From: Pseudomonas sp. BSw22131
GTDB lineage: Bacteria > Pseudomonadota > Gammaproteobacteria > Pseudomonadales > Pseudomonadaceae
DNA: 64,000 nucleotides
Assembly (NCBI RefSeq): GCF_026810445.1
Contig: NZ_CP113949.1
Coordinates: 744,001-808,000, forward strand
Direction: 5' to 3'
Shown here: piece by piece, positions 51,415-59,770 of the stretch
Layout: the number at the start of each line of letters is the position of its first letter
How positions within the stretch are numbered: the stretch's first letter is position 1
Notes under the pieces: generated by a model
Seen by the model: only the letters and a program-made list of their open reading frames with translations
Database searches by the model: none
What the model was told of the DNA's origin: nothing
Translations under genes and position numbers: made by a program

Positions 51415-51633
51415 TCACGACACTCGCTGGTACTGCTGGACCAAACGGTCTGGCCCGTTATCGGCAACGCGCTGGTATTGCTGGACCAGTTTGCCGTCTT
51501 CAACGAGGGTCGGCAGTTCTGTCTGATGACTTCCCTTCATCTCGCCAAGGACCGGCTGTTCGCTGGCAGGCAGTGCAAAGGCGCTCGTGGCAAGCAGGGA
51601 CAGGATCAGACTAAGCAGTACTTGGCGTTTCAT
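51415..51633 (-). CDS. Small secreted hypothetical protein
   Basis: This 72-aa product has a clear signal peptide (MKRQVLLSLILSLLATSAFA, cleaved before LPASEQ), leaving a ~51-residue mature part. That part contains a repeated motif, LVQQYQRV, twice near its C-terminus. I do not recognise a family. The upstream open frame adds a non-signal region and is not the likely start. A terminator follows it. Confidence 0.65.
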   Translation of the reverse strand: MKRQVLLSLILSLLATSAFALPASEQPVLGEMKGSHQTELPTLVEDGKLVQQYQRVADNGPDRLVQQYQRVS

Positions 51634-51962
51634 AATTGAGTGGCTCCCCGGAAGGGCTTTTAAAGAACATGCAGGCGATGATACAGGGGGCTTGGCGATA
51701 CCCAAGTTCATAGACGTGATGGTCACAATCGACACAAATGATGCTGCGGGCAAGGCCATGCAGATCAAGGCCTGCACTGTCTTTTCAATGAGAGGGACGG
51801 GGTCCTGAACAGTGTCTTCACCGATGTGTGGAACCACCGATGAATCGCGGGGTATCGAAAACTTTCGAGATCAATCAAACCCCTACAGCTTTTACCAGTC
51901 GAAGCGCTAAGACGTTTGCGACACGCCTGGGATGGTGTGTCGGTATTTGGGGAGAACACGCA

Positions 51963-54029
51963 ATGACGCGTAGCCGTAAGATTTTTGCCTGGACGGGCGC
52001 CATTCTGGTGCTGCTGATTGCCATCCTGATCATTGTAATCGCCACGTTTGACTGGAACAGGATCAAGCCGACACTCAATGAGAAGGTGTCAGAAGCATTG
52101 CACCGACCGTTCGCTATCAACGGCAATCTGGCAGTGAACTGGAGCCGGGAGCCCGAAGAAGGCGGCTGGCGCGCATGGATACCGTGGCCGCGCATGTCGG
52201 CTGAAGACATCACGCTGGGTAACCCGGAGTGGTCCAAGACCCCGCAAATGGTCACTCTCAAACGCATCGAGTTTCGTTTGTCGCCGCTCCCGCTGCTGAC
52301 GCAGACCATCTCCATCCCCCGGATCGATCTGACAGAGCCCGATGCAAAGCTTGAGCGCCTGGCAGATGGCCGCGCCAACTGGGTGTTCGATTTCCCGAAA
52401 AGCGACCCGAATGCCGAACCTTCGAAGTGGGTCATGGACATTGGCTCAATCAAGTTCGACAAGGGGCTGGTGGGTTACAACGACCAAAAACTGAATACCC
52501 AGATTGATGTGGTAATCGATCCGCTGGGCAAGCCGATTCCGTTCAGCGACATCGTGGGCAGCGGTGAAGCGAAGAAGGTTCAGGACAAGGGCGCATCGGC
52601 GCAGGACTACGCGTTTGGCTTTACGGCGAAAGGTCAGTACCACGGGCAGAAGCTCAACGGCAGCGGCAAGGTCGGTGGACTGCTGGCGCTGAAGGACGCC
52701 GCACTGCCGTTTCCAGTGCAGGCCGATGTGAGTGCAGGAAAAACGCGCGTCGCAGTGGCGGGTACGGTGACCGATCCGCAAAATCTTGGTGAGCTTGATC
52801 TTCGCTTGAAGCTGTCTGGCGACAGCCTGGGCAACTTGTATCCGCTGACTGGCGTGACACTGCCGGATTCGCCGCCGTATTCCACGGACGGTCGTTTGAT
52901 CGCACATTTGCACGACGCTGCCGGCGCTTCGTTCAAGTACCAAGGCTTCAACGGCAAGATCGGTGACAGTGACATTCACGGCGATTTGAGCTTCGTCGCC
53001 AGCCAGCCGCGTCCCAAGCTGACCGGGGCGCTGGTTTCCAATCAACTGCTGATGGCCGACCTCAAGCCGCTGATCGGTGCCGACTCCAACGCGGAACAGA
53101 AAAGCCGTGGTGGTGCGAGCAAACAACCCGCTGACAAAGTGCTGCCAGTCGAAGAATTCAAGACTGACCGCTGGAGCGCAATGGATGCCGACGTTGAGCT
53201 CACCGGCAAGAAAATCGTACAAAGCGCAGATCTGCCATTCAGCGATTTGTACACCCACGTGGTGCTCGATAACGGCCAGCTAAGCCTTGAGCCGCTGCGA
53301 TTCGGCGTGGCCGGCGGCAAGCTTGATGCGGATATTCGCCTGAACGGTCGCGTGCAACCGCTTGAAGGCCGGGCAAAGTTGAGCGCGCGTAACTTCAAGC
53401 TCAAGCAACTGTTCCCGACGTTCGAGCCCATGAAAACCAGCTTCGGCGAGTTGAATGGCGACGCCGACATCAGCGGCAGGGGGAATTCGGTTGCAGCGCT
53501 GTTGGGCAGCTCCAACGGTGAGTTGAAGATGTTGGTCAACGATGGTGCGGTCAGTCGCAGCCTGATGGAAATTGCGGGTCTGAACGTCGGTAATTACGTA
53601 GTAGGCCGCCTGTTCGGCGACAAAGACGTGAAAATCAACTGCGCGGCCACGAGCCTCGGCATCAAGGACGGTTTGGCTACCACCAAGTTGTCGGTGTTCG
53701 ATACCGAGAACGCGATCATTTACATCGACGGCACCGCGAACCTCAAGACAGAGCAACTGGACATGAAAATCACACCGGAATCGAAAGGGTTCCGGGTGTT
53801 CTCACTGCGCTCGCCGCTTTATGTGCGCGGCGCGTTCGCCAAGCCCAGTGCAGGTGTCGAGTCCGGGCCGCTGCTCCTTCGCGGCGCCGGGATGGTGCTT
53901 CTGGGCGCAACCGTTGGGCCAGCGGCAGCCTTGCTCGCATTGGTCGCACCGAGCAGTGGCGATCAAAACCAGTGCGCGCCATTGCTGGAGCAGATGCGCT
54001 CGGGCAAAGCGCCGAAGACGGTTAAGTAA
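51963..54029 (+). CDS. AsmA family protein
   Basis: This 688-aa inner-membrane-anchored periplasmic protein has an N-terminal TM segment (FAWTGAILVLLIAILIIVIA), a DWNRIKPTLNEKVSEALHRP AsmA start and a C-terminal AsmA domain (GELNGDADISGRGNSVAALL, LKTEQLDMKITPESKGF). AsmA-like proteins are related to bridge-type lipid transporters and affect outer-membrane assembly. I start at ATG 51963, after GGGGAGAACACGCA; the 330 bases upstream to the previous gene show nothing convincing. Confidence 0.88.
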   Translation: MTRSRKIFAWTGAILVLLIAILIIVIATFDWNRIKPTLNEKVSEALHRPFAINGNLAVNWSREPEEGGWRAWIPWPRMSAEDITLGNPEWSKTPQMVTLKRIEFRLSPLPLLTQTISIPRIDLTEPDAKLERLADGRANWVFDFPKSDPNAEPSKWVMDIGSIKFDKGLVGYNDQKLNTQIDVVIDPLGKPIPFSDIVGSGEAKKVQDKGASAQDYAFGFTAKGQYHGQKLNGSGKVGGLLALKDAALPFPVQADVSAGKTRVAVAGTVTDPQNLGELDLRLKLSGDSLGNLYPLTGVTLPDSPPYSTDGRLIAHLHDAAGASFKYQGFNGKIGDSDIHGDLSFVASQPRPKLTGALVSNQLLMADLKPLIGADSNAEQKSRGGASKQPADKVLPVEEFKTDRWSAMDADVELTGKKIVQSADLPFSDLYTHVVLDNGQLSLEPLRFGVAGGKLDADIRLNGRVQPLEGRAKLSARNFKLKQLFPTFEPMKTSFGELNGDADISGRGNSVAALLGSSNGELKMLVNDGAVSRSLMEIAGLNVGNYVVGRLFGDKDVKINCAATSLGIKDGLATTKLSVFDTENAIIYIDGTANLKTEQLDMKITPESKGFRVFSLRSPLYVRGAFAKPSAGVESGPLLLRGAGMVLLGATVGPAAALLALVAPSSGDQNQCAPLLEQMRSGKAPKTVK

Positions 54030-54118
54030 CACCTGGGCCGGTTGGTGTGTTTGAGACGCTAACCGGCAGTGAACCCCGAGTGTGTGGTGTTACAGGTGCA
54101 CTGAGGCGTCCGGTTTCA

Positions 54119-54252
54119 GGACTGCTGCGCAGCCCATCGCGGCCTCGCGTTGCTCGTGCGCTCCTACAGGGATTGCGGCGTCTTCGGGTATTTGATTCTG
54201 CCGCAGGCGTAGGAGCGGGTGGGCGGCATCCCGACTTGCCTGCGAAGCTGTG
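54119..54252. repeat. Extragenic repeat of the GCGCAGCCCATCGCGG family
   Basis: The block GACTGCTGCGCAGCCCATCG (54119) through TGCCTGCGAAGCTG recurs with the same order of sub-motifs at 62598-62722. A shorter or rearranged relative is at 59604-59757. Confidence 0.7.
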
Positions 54253-54278
54253 GGCACCAGAAATAAGTCGACGCGCAC

Positions 54279-54309
54279 AAAAAAGCCAGGACACAGGTCC
54301 TGGCTTTTG
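54279..54309 (-). terminator. Terminator of the ferritin-like gene
   Basis: On the minus strand GCCAGGAC and GTCCTGGC form an 8-bp stem around CTGT, followed by a T-run (plus-strand A's at 54279-54284). Confidence 0.85.
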
Positions 54310-54326
54310 CGTGACGGCGAAGAGAA

Positions 54327-54851
54327 TCAGACGCCGTCTAGCAGGTCGGCCATGTCGTCGGCGTGCTCTTCTTCCTGTTCCAGGATTTCTTCGAACAGGC
54401 GGCGTGTGGTCGGGTCCTTGTCGCCGATGTACTGGATGATCTCGCGATAGCTGTCGATGGCGATACGCTCTGCCACCAGGTCTTCGGTGATCATCTCTTT
54501 AAGCGTGTTGCCTGCAACGTACTGCGCGTGCGAGTTTTTCGACAGCAGGTCCGGGTTGAGTTCCGGCTCGCCACCCAATTGCACAATACGTTCGGCCAGC
54601 TTGTCGGCGTGCTGAGCCTCTTGGGTTGCATGCTCCAGAAACTCCTCGGCAGCGACGTGGGCTTTTACACCCTTGGCCATGTAGTAATGGCGTTTGTAGC
54701 GCAGAACGCACACCCACTCAGTGGCCAGCGACTCGTTCAGCAGGCGCAAGATGGTTTCACGGTCGGCGCTGTAGCTCTCAGTCACCGCACCATTTTCCAC
54801 GTTTTGGCGCGCTCGCTGGCGCAGTTCACTCACACTCGATAGTTCGGTCAT
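54327..54851 (-). CDS. Bacterioferritin-like ferritin-family protein
   Basis: This 174-aa ferritin-like protein has diiron-type Glu/His motifs in the helices: LNESLATEWVCVLRYKRHYY, EEFLEHATQEAQHADKLAER, DLVAERIAIDSYREI and EEILEQEEEHADDM. It would store or detoxify iron. Length and sequence suit the Dps-like/bacterioferritin-like protein found in pseudomonads, not canonical heme-binding Bfr. ATG 54851 is 7 bases from GGAG; an adjacent ATG at 54854 is possible. Confidence 0.85.
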   Translation of the reverse strand: MTELSSVSELRQRARQNVENGAVTESYSADRETILRLLNESLATEWVCVLRYKRHYYMAKGVKAHVAAEEFLEHATQEAQHADKLAERIVQLGGEPELNPDLLSKNSHAQYVAGNTLKEMITEDLVAERIAIDSYREIIQYIGDKDPTTRRLFEEILEQEEEHADDMADLLDGV

Positions 54852-55076
54852 CATCAATCTCCAAGGCTAGTCCGGTTATCCCGTCGCGCTCTAAATGCGT
54901 CAGCGTTTTACCTCGGTAACTGACGCCCGGCATGATCGGGTCTTATGGTGTGAGTAGTGCAGCGACTGAAAAGTTTTATCGGATTTATCCATGGGACCCG
55001 ATGGAATAATTCAACGAAACGAGGGCGTGCGGTCGTGGTCACAAGCAGGAGACTGAAAATTCAATGGAGAGCACGC

Positions 55077-55163
55077 ATGCTTAAGTTTCTTGGTGGTACC
55101 GTCGGCATCATTTTCATCATTGGCCTGATCGTGGTGATTGCCCTGTTCAAGCTGGTGTTCTAA
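55077..55163 (+). CDS. 28-aa single-span membrane protein
   Basis: ATG 55077, with GGAGAG 6 bases upstream, encodes MLKFLGGTVGIIFIIGLIVV and a short remainder ending FKLVF: a single membrane span with a basic start. The frame is open upstream to 54957, but the extension is unlike a protein. A strong terminator follows 18 bases after the stop. Function unknown. Confidence 0.6.
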   Translation: MLKFLGGTVGIIFIIGLIVVIALFKLVF

Positions 55164-55181
55164 ACGACTGCGACACCCATG

Positions 55182-55207
55182 AAAAAGCCCGACGAGTCGG
55201 GCTTTTT
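55182..55207. terminator. Bidirectional terminator between the 28-aa gene and osmE
   Basis: AAAAAGCCCGAC (55182-55193), GA, GTCGGGCTTTTT (55196-55207): a 12-bp perfect stem with A/T tracts on both sides, serving both convergent genes. Confidence 0.92.
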
Positions 55208-55229
55208 TTGTACCTGTGTCGAACCGGAT

Positions 55230-55568
55230 TTACATCGCGCGTTCGTTGGCGTCGCGTTGTTCGCAGGTCATGAAACCCTTGCTGTTGACGCGACCGTTGT
55301 TGTCGAACGTCACGTAGTAAGGCTGCTGATGGCCTTCGCGATTGAGGACGTAGTTGTTGCAAGTCCCTGGATGCGCCTTGCGCTGAACAGTGGTCGATGG
55401 TGAGCCGCCAATGGTCAGGACCTGTTCTTTGGTCATGCCTTCTTCGACTTGCTTAACCAATGGCTGGTTGCGATAGGTCACGTAGTCCACCGGGTTTGGC
55501 GCTGTAGTCGAAGCACAACCTGCCAACGCGGCTACCGCAAACACGACTGCCAAGGATCGCTTGTACAT
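55230..55568 (-). CDS. osmE: Osmotically inducible lipoprotein OsmE
   Basis: This 112-aa lipoprotein of the SmpA/OmlA (BamE-like) family has the signal peptide with lipobox LAGC (lipid-modified Cys18), then KQVEEGMTKEQVLTIGGSPS and a C-terminal disulfide pair (GTCNNYVLN, MTCEQRD). OsmE in enterobacteria is osmotically and RpoS induced. A strong hairpin lies 32-57 bases upstream of the start codon. Confidence 0.85.
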   Translation of the reverse strand: MYKRSLAVVFAVAALAGCASTTAPNPVDYVTYRNQPLVKQVEEGMTKEQVLTIGGSPSTTVQRKAHPGTCNNYVLNREGHQQPYYVTFDNNGRVNSKGFMTCEQRDANERAM

Positions 55569-55599
55569 AAGGTAACTCCAGAGAAAGAGCCACTCATTG

Positions 55600-55625
55600 G
55601 CCCGATGCTCTTATGAGCATCGGGC
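55600..55625. promoter_or_regulatory. Perfect hairpin upstream of osmE
   Basis: GCCCGATGCTC (55600-55610), TTAT, GAGCATCGGGC (55615-55625) is an 11-bp perfect stem without a T-run, so not a standard terminator. It lies in the likely osmE leader or promoter. Confidence 0.5.
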
Positions 55626-55771
55626 AGATGAAAGAGTTCGATTGAATTGATGGCGATGGGGCATTACGTTCGTTTGTCATCTCGCCGGTTTCAACTAGCG
55701 TTTGCTGGAGTGGGTCGCCATTGCCACTTGCCTGTGAGGACGTCGATACATCCGCTGCATTGTTCTGCTTG

Positions 55772-55797
55772 GCTTCGCGGGCAAGACTCGCTCCACA
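55772..55797. repeat. Single REP unit before the lipase gene
   Basis: GGCTTCGCGGGCAAGACTCG, related to the CGCGGGCAAGCGCGCT family, lies 36 bases before the lipase start. Confidence 0.5.
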
Positions 55798-55832
55798 AAC
55801 AATCCAGCGCTCTGCGATGAGGAACCCGCCCT

Positions 55833-56723
55833 ATGAGCCAAGAGCAGGCCACGCGTTATCCGATTGTGCTGGTGCCGGGACTATTGGGGTTTGTGAAACT
55901 GGTGGTTTATCCGTACTGGGTCGGCATGGTGCCGGCGCTGCGGCGGGGCGGTGCGACGGTTATCCCGGTCATGGTCTCGGCAATGAATTCATCCGAGATC
56001 AGGGGCGAACAGTTGCTCGGCCGCATTGACGAGATCCTGCGTGAAACAGGTGCCGCCAAGGTCAATCTCATCGGTCACAGCCAAGGTGCCCTGACCATTC
56101 GTTACGCGGCAGCCAAGCGTCCCGATCTGATCGCGTCGGTGACGTCAGTCGCAGGGCCTAACCATGGCTCGGAACTGGCTGACTTCTTCGAGTTGCGTTT
56201 CCCTCGTCATACAGCGCGTGGCCGTCTGCTCAACGCTGCATTGCTGTTTGTCGGCTGGGTCATGCACAGGCTCGACACCGGCTATCGCGGCACCCGACTG
56301 CCCACCGATCTCGACGCCGCACACCACTCGCTCACCACAGCAGGCGTGGCCCTGTTCAACCGTCAGTTTCCTCAGGGGCTGCCCCAGATCTGGGGCGGGC
56401 AGGGCGCAGAGCAGGTCAATGGCGTGCGCTATTACTCTTGGTCCGGCACCCTGCAAAAAGGCCGAACCAATCGCGTTTTAAACCTTCTCGACGTCACCCA
56501 CATAAGCTGCCAAATATTCGCTCGCACGTTCACAAAAGAGCGAGGTCAATCTGATGGCATGGTCGGGCGATTCAGTTCTCACCTGGGCACGGTCATCAGG
56601 GATGACTACCCGCTCGACCATTTCGACATCGTCAACCAGAGCCTCGGCCTGGTGGGCAAAGGAGCTAATGCTGTCGCGCTGTTCCTGGAGCATGCCGCGC
56701 GCCTCAAAGCCGCCGGTCTTTAA
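55833..56723 (+). CDS. Triacylglycerol lipase-type alpha/beta hydrolase, no signal peptide
   Basis: This 296-aa protein resembles family I true lipases (LipA type). It has the oxyanion region YPIVLVPGLLGF, nucleophile Ser in GHSQGALTIRYAA (near residue 82), and a late Asp/His region (DGMVGRFSSHLGTVIRDDYPLDHFDIVNQ). Secreted LipA proteins have an N-terminal signal and need a foldase encoded next door. Here the start MSQEQATRYPI shows no signal and no foldase gene is present, so it is probably intracellular or exported differently. Confidence 0.82.
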   Translation: MSQEQATRYPIVLVPGLLGFVKLVVYPYWVGMVPALRRGGATVIPVMVSAMNSSEIRGEQLLGRIDEILRETGAAKVNLIGHSQGALTIRYAAAKRPDLIASVTSVAGPNHGSELADFFELRFPRHTARGRLLNAALLFVGWVMHRLDTGYRGTRLPTDLDAAHHSLTTAGVALFNRQFPQGLPQIWGGQGAEQVNGVRYYSWSGTLQKGRTNRVLNLLDVTHISCQIFARTFTKERGQSDGMVGRFSSHLGTVIRDDYPLDHFDIVNQSLGLVGKGANAVALFLEHAARLKAAGL

Positions 56724-56783
56724 CTTTATGAGCCGAAGTTTTTAGTCTGTCGGCGCCAAGATGGTCGTTGAGGAAGTGAAGCG

Positions 56784-57020
56784 ATGAGCGATAAAGAACT
56801 GTATGAAATCGAGTACACCCTGGCCGGTGAGCACCATGTCGATCTGATCGAAAACCTCGACGTGCCGATTATTGAAGTGGTTCACGAACTGGCGCTAAAG
56901 CACCATGTTGCCGTGGACGATGATCCGCTCGCAGAAGGCGACGTCACTGTTAATCTGCCGCATGTAGCCGGGATCACAGATGTATCGATCCATAGCGTCG
57001 AGGTTTCGGACAACGCGTGA
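56784..57020 (+). CDS. Small hypothetical acidic protein
   Basis: This 78-aa protein is acidic throughout (MSDKELYEIEYTLAGEHHVD, then VVHELALKHHVAVDDDPLAE, ending VEVSDNA). AGGAAGTGAAGCG precedes the ATG. I recognise no family. It follows the lipase by 60 bases and is convergent with the DMT gene, whose stop codon lies 13 bases away. Confidence 0.65.
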   Translation: MSDKELYEIEYTLAGEHHVDLIENLDVPIIEVVHELALKHHVAVDDDPLAEGDVTVNLPHVAGITDVSIHSVEVSDNA

Positions 57021-57033
57021 TGCTGGCGCGCGA

Positions 57034-57918
57034 TTACACCGTTGAGGAGCGTCTCAACGGTGTGGTCCAGCGTTCCGCCAGGATCACGCCTGTCAGGGTC
57101 ATTGCGCCGCCGAACAGGTGATACAGCGCAAGTTGCTCGCCTAACGCAATGGATGCAATCAGTGCGGTTAACAGAGGTATAAGGTTGAAAAACAGGGTGG
57201 TGCGACTCGGTCCGAGAAGGCCGATGGATTTCATCCACAGTAAAGGTGCGAGCATTGATGTCGGGATGCAGGCGTATAGCACCAGCGAAATATTATTGAG
57301 ATTGAGCCCGGTTTTCTGCGACAGCATGAACAGCGGCAGCAGCACCACAATCGCCACCAGAATCTGCAGGTACAGCAACTGCAATGGCGGCAGCCCCAGC
57401 TTCCACTTCTTCAGCAGCGTGCTGTACGTCGCGTACGCCACCGTTGCCACCAGCATCATGAAGTCGCCCATGTTGACGCCGTGCGCCATCAACACTGTGA
57501 GGCTGCCCTGCGACACGACAAACAACACGCCCATAAATGACAGCACCGCGCCCACCAGCGCGCCCATCGTCAGGCGGTTGCCCAACGCTGCGATGGACAT
57601 CGCCAGCGTAACAATGGGCACCAGCGACAAAATGATGCCCATGTTGGTGGCCGTTGTGATCGTCGCTGCGTAATAGGCCAGGCTCTGGTAAATCGCCATC
57701 CCCAACACAGCAAGCACCGCAATCTTGCCCAGATTGGGTTTGATGATCGGCCAGTTCCGTAGCACTGGGCGCAGCAGAAACGGGGTGAACAGAAGGCCCG
57801 CGAACAACCAGCGGTAGAAACCGATCTCCGCAGGAAAGATGCGCCCAGCGGCAGCTTTGGTGATGACGTTGTTGCCCGCCCAGATAAACACGGTCAGTAG
57901 CGGATAGAGATATTGCAT
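57034..57918 (-). CDS. DMT family transporter (EamA)
   Basis: This 294-aa protein carries two EamA repeats, about ten membrane segments: YPLLTVFIWAGNNVITK in the first and FMMLVATVAYATYSTLLKKW in the second. Such proteins export metabolites; the substrate is unknown. I start at ATG 57918 (MQYLYPLL) because the fold starts there. An ATG at 57948 would add ten residues, and neither has a clear ribosome binding site. Confidence 0.85.
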   Translation of the reverse strand: MQYLYPLLTVFIWAGNNVITKAAAGRIFPAEIGFYRWLFAGLLFTPFLLRPVLRNWPIIKPNLGKIAVLAVLGMAIYQSLAYYAATITTATNMGIILSLVPIVTLAMSIAALGNRLTMGALVGAVLSFMGVLFVVSQGSLTVLMAHGVNMGDFMMLVATVAYATYSTLLKKWKLGLPPLQLLYLQILVAIVVLLPLFMLSQKTGLNLNNISLVLYACIPTSMLAPLLWMKSIGLLGPSRTTLFFNLIPLLTALIASIALGEQLALYHLFGGAMTLTGVILAERWTTPLRRSSTV

Positions 57919-58087
57919 GGGGGCAGCCGTTGACAGGTGAGCGCGCATTATCCGCTTGTAGGCAGTGACGTCCAGTCGCCCTTTACTGGCGCGTGTGCAC
58001 CGTCATTGCCGCTGACATATGCCGCAACAATCCTTGGCTACACTCCTTCAAGGGCCGCAGCCGGGCGGCGATTCTGGAGATGAGTCA

Positions 58088-58378
58088 ATGAAGATGCTGC
58101 GTGTTCCCTTGTTGGTCGTGGCTTTGCTGATGTGTGCCCAAGGCTTCGCCGCCACCGCACAACAGAACAAAATGACCACCTGCAATGCTGATGCAAGCGC
58201 CAAGTCCTTGAAAGGTGATGAGCGAAAAGCCTTCATGAGCTCCTGTCTTAAAGCCGCTCCTGCGCCTGCCGCGACTCAGCAGGACAAAATGAAAACCTGC
58301 AATGCCACGGCCAGCTCCCAGGCCCTGAAGGGCGACGCGCGCAAGAGCTTCATGAGCGATTGTCTCAAGAAGAAATGA
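58088..58378 (+). CDS. psiF: PsiF repeat protein
   Basis: This 96-aa periplasmic protein has a signal peptide (MKMLRVPLLVVALLMCAQGF) and two PsiF repeats: KMTTCNADASAKSLKGDERK and KMKTCNATASSQALKGDARK, each ending in a Cys-containing segment FMSxCLK. In enterobacteria psiF is induced by phosphate starvation, but the role is unknown. GGAGATGAGTCA precedes the start. Confidence 0.88.
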   Translation: MKMLRVPLLVVALLMCAQGFAATAQQNKMTTCNADASAKSLKGDERKAFMSSCLKAAPAPAATQQDKMKTCNATASSQALKGDARKSFMSDCLKKK

Positions 58379-58567
58379 TTTTCTGACCGGCCTTCCGGCA
58401 GTGCTTCTGCGGCTGTAACGCTTTATTTCCCGTGGTTGCCTTCGCTTATCGCACTGGCAATCGCAGCGGCGGCGAGCTCAGGTCGGTCAGGACCTTCGGA
58501 TCGCTGGTCCTCCACCCAGAACGCTGGCAGACTGCCCACCTCTTCGGGCCGCTCGTTTTGAGGCTGT

Positions 58568-59578
58568 ATGCCAACGTTTTCACCACGTCACGTATTCCTG
58601 GCCAGCTGGATCCTCGTCTTTGGCGGCCTTTTGCTGGTCCTCCCGCTTAATCTTCTGCCAAGTCTGCTGGCCGGTTTGCTGGTGTACGAGCTGGTCGACA
58701 TGCTCACGCCGCAGTTGCAGCGCCTGATCGCCGGAGAGCGCGCCCGCTGGTTGGCGGTGGCATTGCTCGGCACGCTCGTGGTCACTGTGCTGGCGCTGCT
58801 GTTTGCGGGTGCGATCAGTTTTTTGCTGCACGAAGCCGAGAACCCTGGCGCCTCGCTGGACAAATTCATGATTCTGGTGGACCGCGCGCGCGGCCAGTTA
58901 CCGCCGTTCATTGACAGTTACCTGCCCGCCAGTGCAACCGAGTTCCGCGTTTCCCTTGGCGCGTGGCTGGCCAAGCACGTGGGCGAGCTGCAATTACTGG
59001 GCAAAGGTGCGGCGCACATGTTCGTCACTCTGTTGATCGGCATGGTGCTCGGCGCGATCATCGCCCTGCAACGGGTGCCGGACGTGACCAAGCGCAAGCC
59101 ATTGGCGGCCGCGCTGTTCGAGCGTCTGCACCTGCTCAGCCGGGCCTTTCGCAACATCGTCTTCGCGCAGATAAAGATTTCGCTGCTCAACACGGTATTT
59201 ACCTCGATCTTCCTGGCCGTGGTGCTCCCGTTGTGTGGTGTGCACCTGCCGCTTACCAAAACGTTGATCGTCCTGACCTTTCTGCTGGGCCTGTTGCCGG
59301 TGGTGGGTAATTTGATGTCGAACACGCTGATCTTCATTGTCGGCATGTCGCTGTCGATCTGGGTGGCGCTGGCGGCGTTGGGTTATTTGATCGTGATCCA
59401 CAAGGTCGAGTATTTCCTCAACGCGCGAATCGTCGGCGGGCAGATCAGTGCCAAATCGTGGGAGTTGCTGCTGGCGATGCTGATTTTCGAGGCTGCCTTC
59501 GGCCTGCCTGGGGTCGTGGCAGGGCCGATATATTACGCGTATCTCAAGAGCGAGCTGCGCAGGGCTGATTTGGTTTAA
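58568..59578 (+). CDS. AI-2E family transporter (PerM/YhhT-like)
   Basis: This 336-aa membrane protein of the AI-2E/PerM family has two N-terminal segments, a periplasmic loop, then a membrane domain with FRNIVFAQIKISLLNTVFT and a conserved final GLPGVVAGPIYYAYLKSELR. The name is historical, since few members export AI-2. The 189 bases upstream from psiF hold no gene. A terminator overlaps its stop. Confidence 0.85.
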   Translation: MPTFSPRHVFLASWILVFGGLLLVLPLNLLPSLLAGLLVYELVDMLTPQLQRLIAGERARWLAVALLGTLVVTVLALLFAGAISFLLHEAENPGASLDKFMILVDRARGQLPPFIDSYLPASATEFRVSLGAWLAKHVGELQLLGKGAAHMFVTLLIGMVLGAIIALQRVPDVTKRKPLAAALFERLHLLSRAFRNIVFAQIKISLLNTVFTSIFLAVVLPLCGVHLPLTKTLIVLTFLLGLLPVVGNLMSNTLIFIVGMSLSIWVALAALGYLIVIHKVEYFLNARIVGGQISAKSWELLLAMLIFEAAFGLPGVVAGPIYYAYLKSELRRADLV

Positions 59579-59603
59579 CGGCAGACTGCTGCCGCTGTTT
59601 TTT
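59579..59603 (+). terminator. Terminator after the AI-2E gene
   Basis: CGGCAG (59579-59584), ACTG, CTGCCG (59589-59594), then CTGTTTTTT. Confidence 0.75.
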
Positions 59604-59757
59604 GATTCTGGCCGAAGGCCGTAGGAGTCTGGCTGCCGACGATCTGCCGGGAGCCGGCAGTAAAATCGCTCACCGCGGTGTGTCAGCTCAAGCTTGGGCC
59701 GCTAGGTTTGGGGCTGCTTCGCAGCCCATCGTCAGCAAGCTGGACTCCTACGCACTC
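59604..59757. repeat. Extragenic repeat, relative of the GCAGCCCATCG family
   Basis: Arms with GATTCTGGCCGAAGGCCGTA and GGGGCTGCTTCGCAGCCCAT lie between the AI-2E gene and the convergent Hsp70-like gene. GTAGGAGTCTGGCTG and CAGCAAGCTGGACTCCTAC are the outer partners. Confidence 0.6.
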
Positions 59758-59770
59758 CGCGCAGAAGCTT

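Noticed and set aside
58000..58018. Pho-box-like repeat (CCGTCAT, CTGACAT) before psiF
   Set aside because: The repeats have mismatches and a 12-base period instead of 11, so this is too weak to call despite the phosphate link of psiF.
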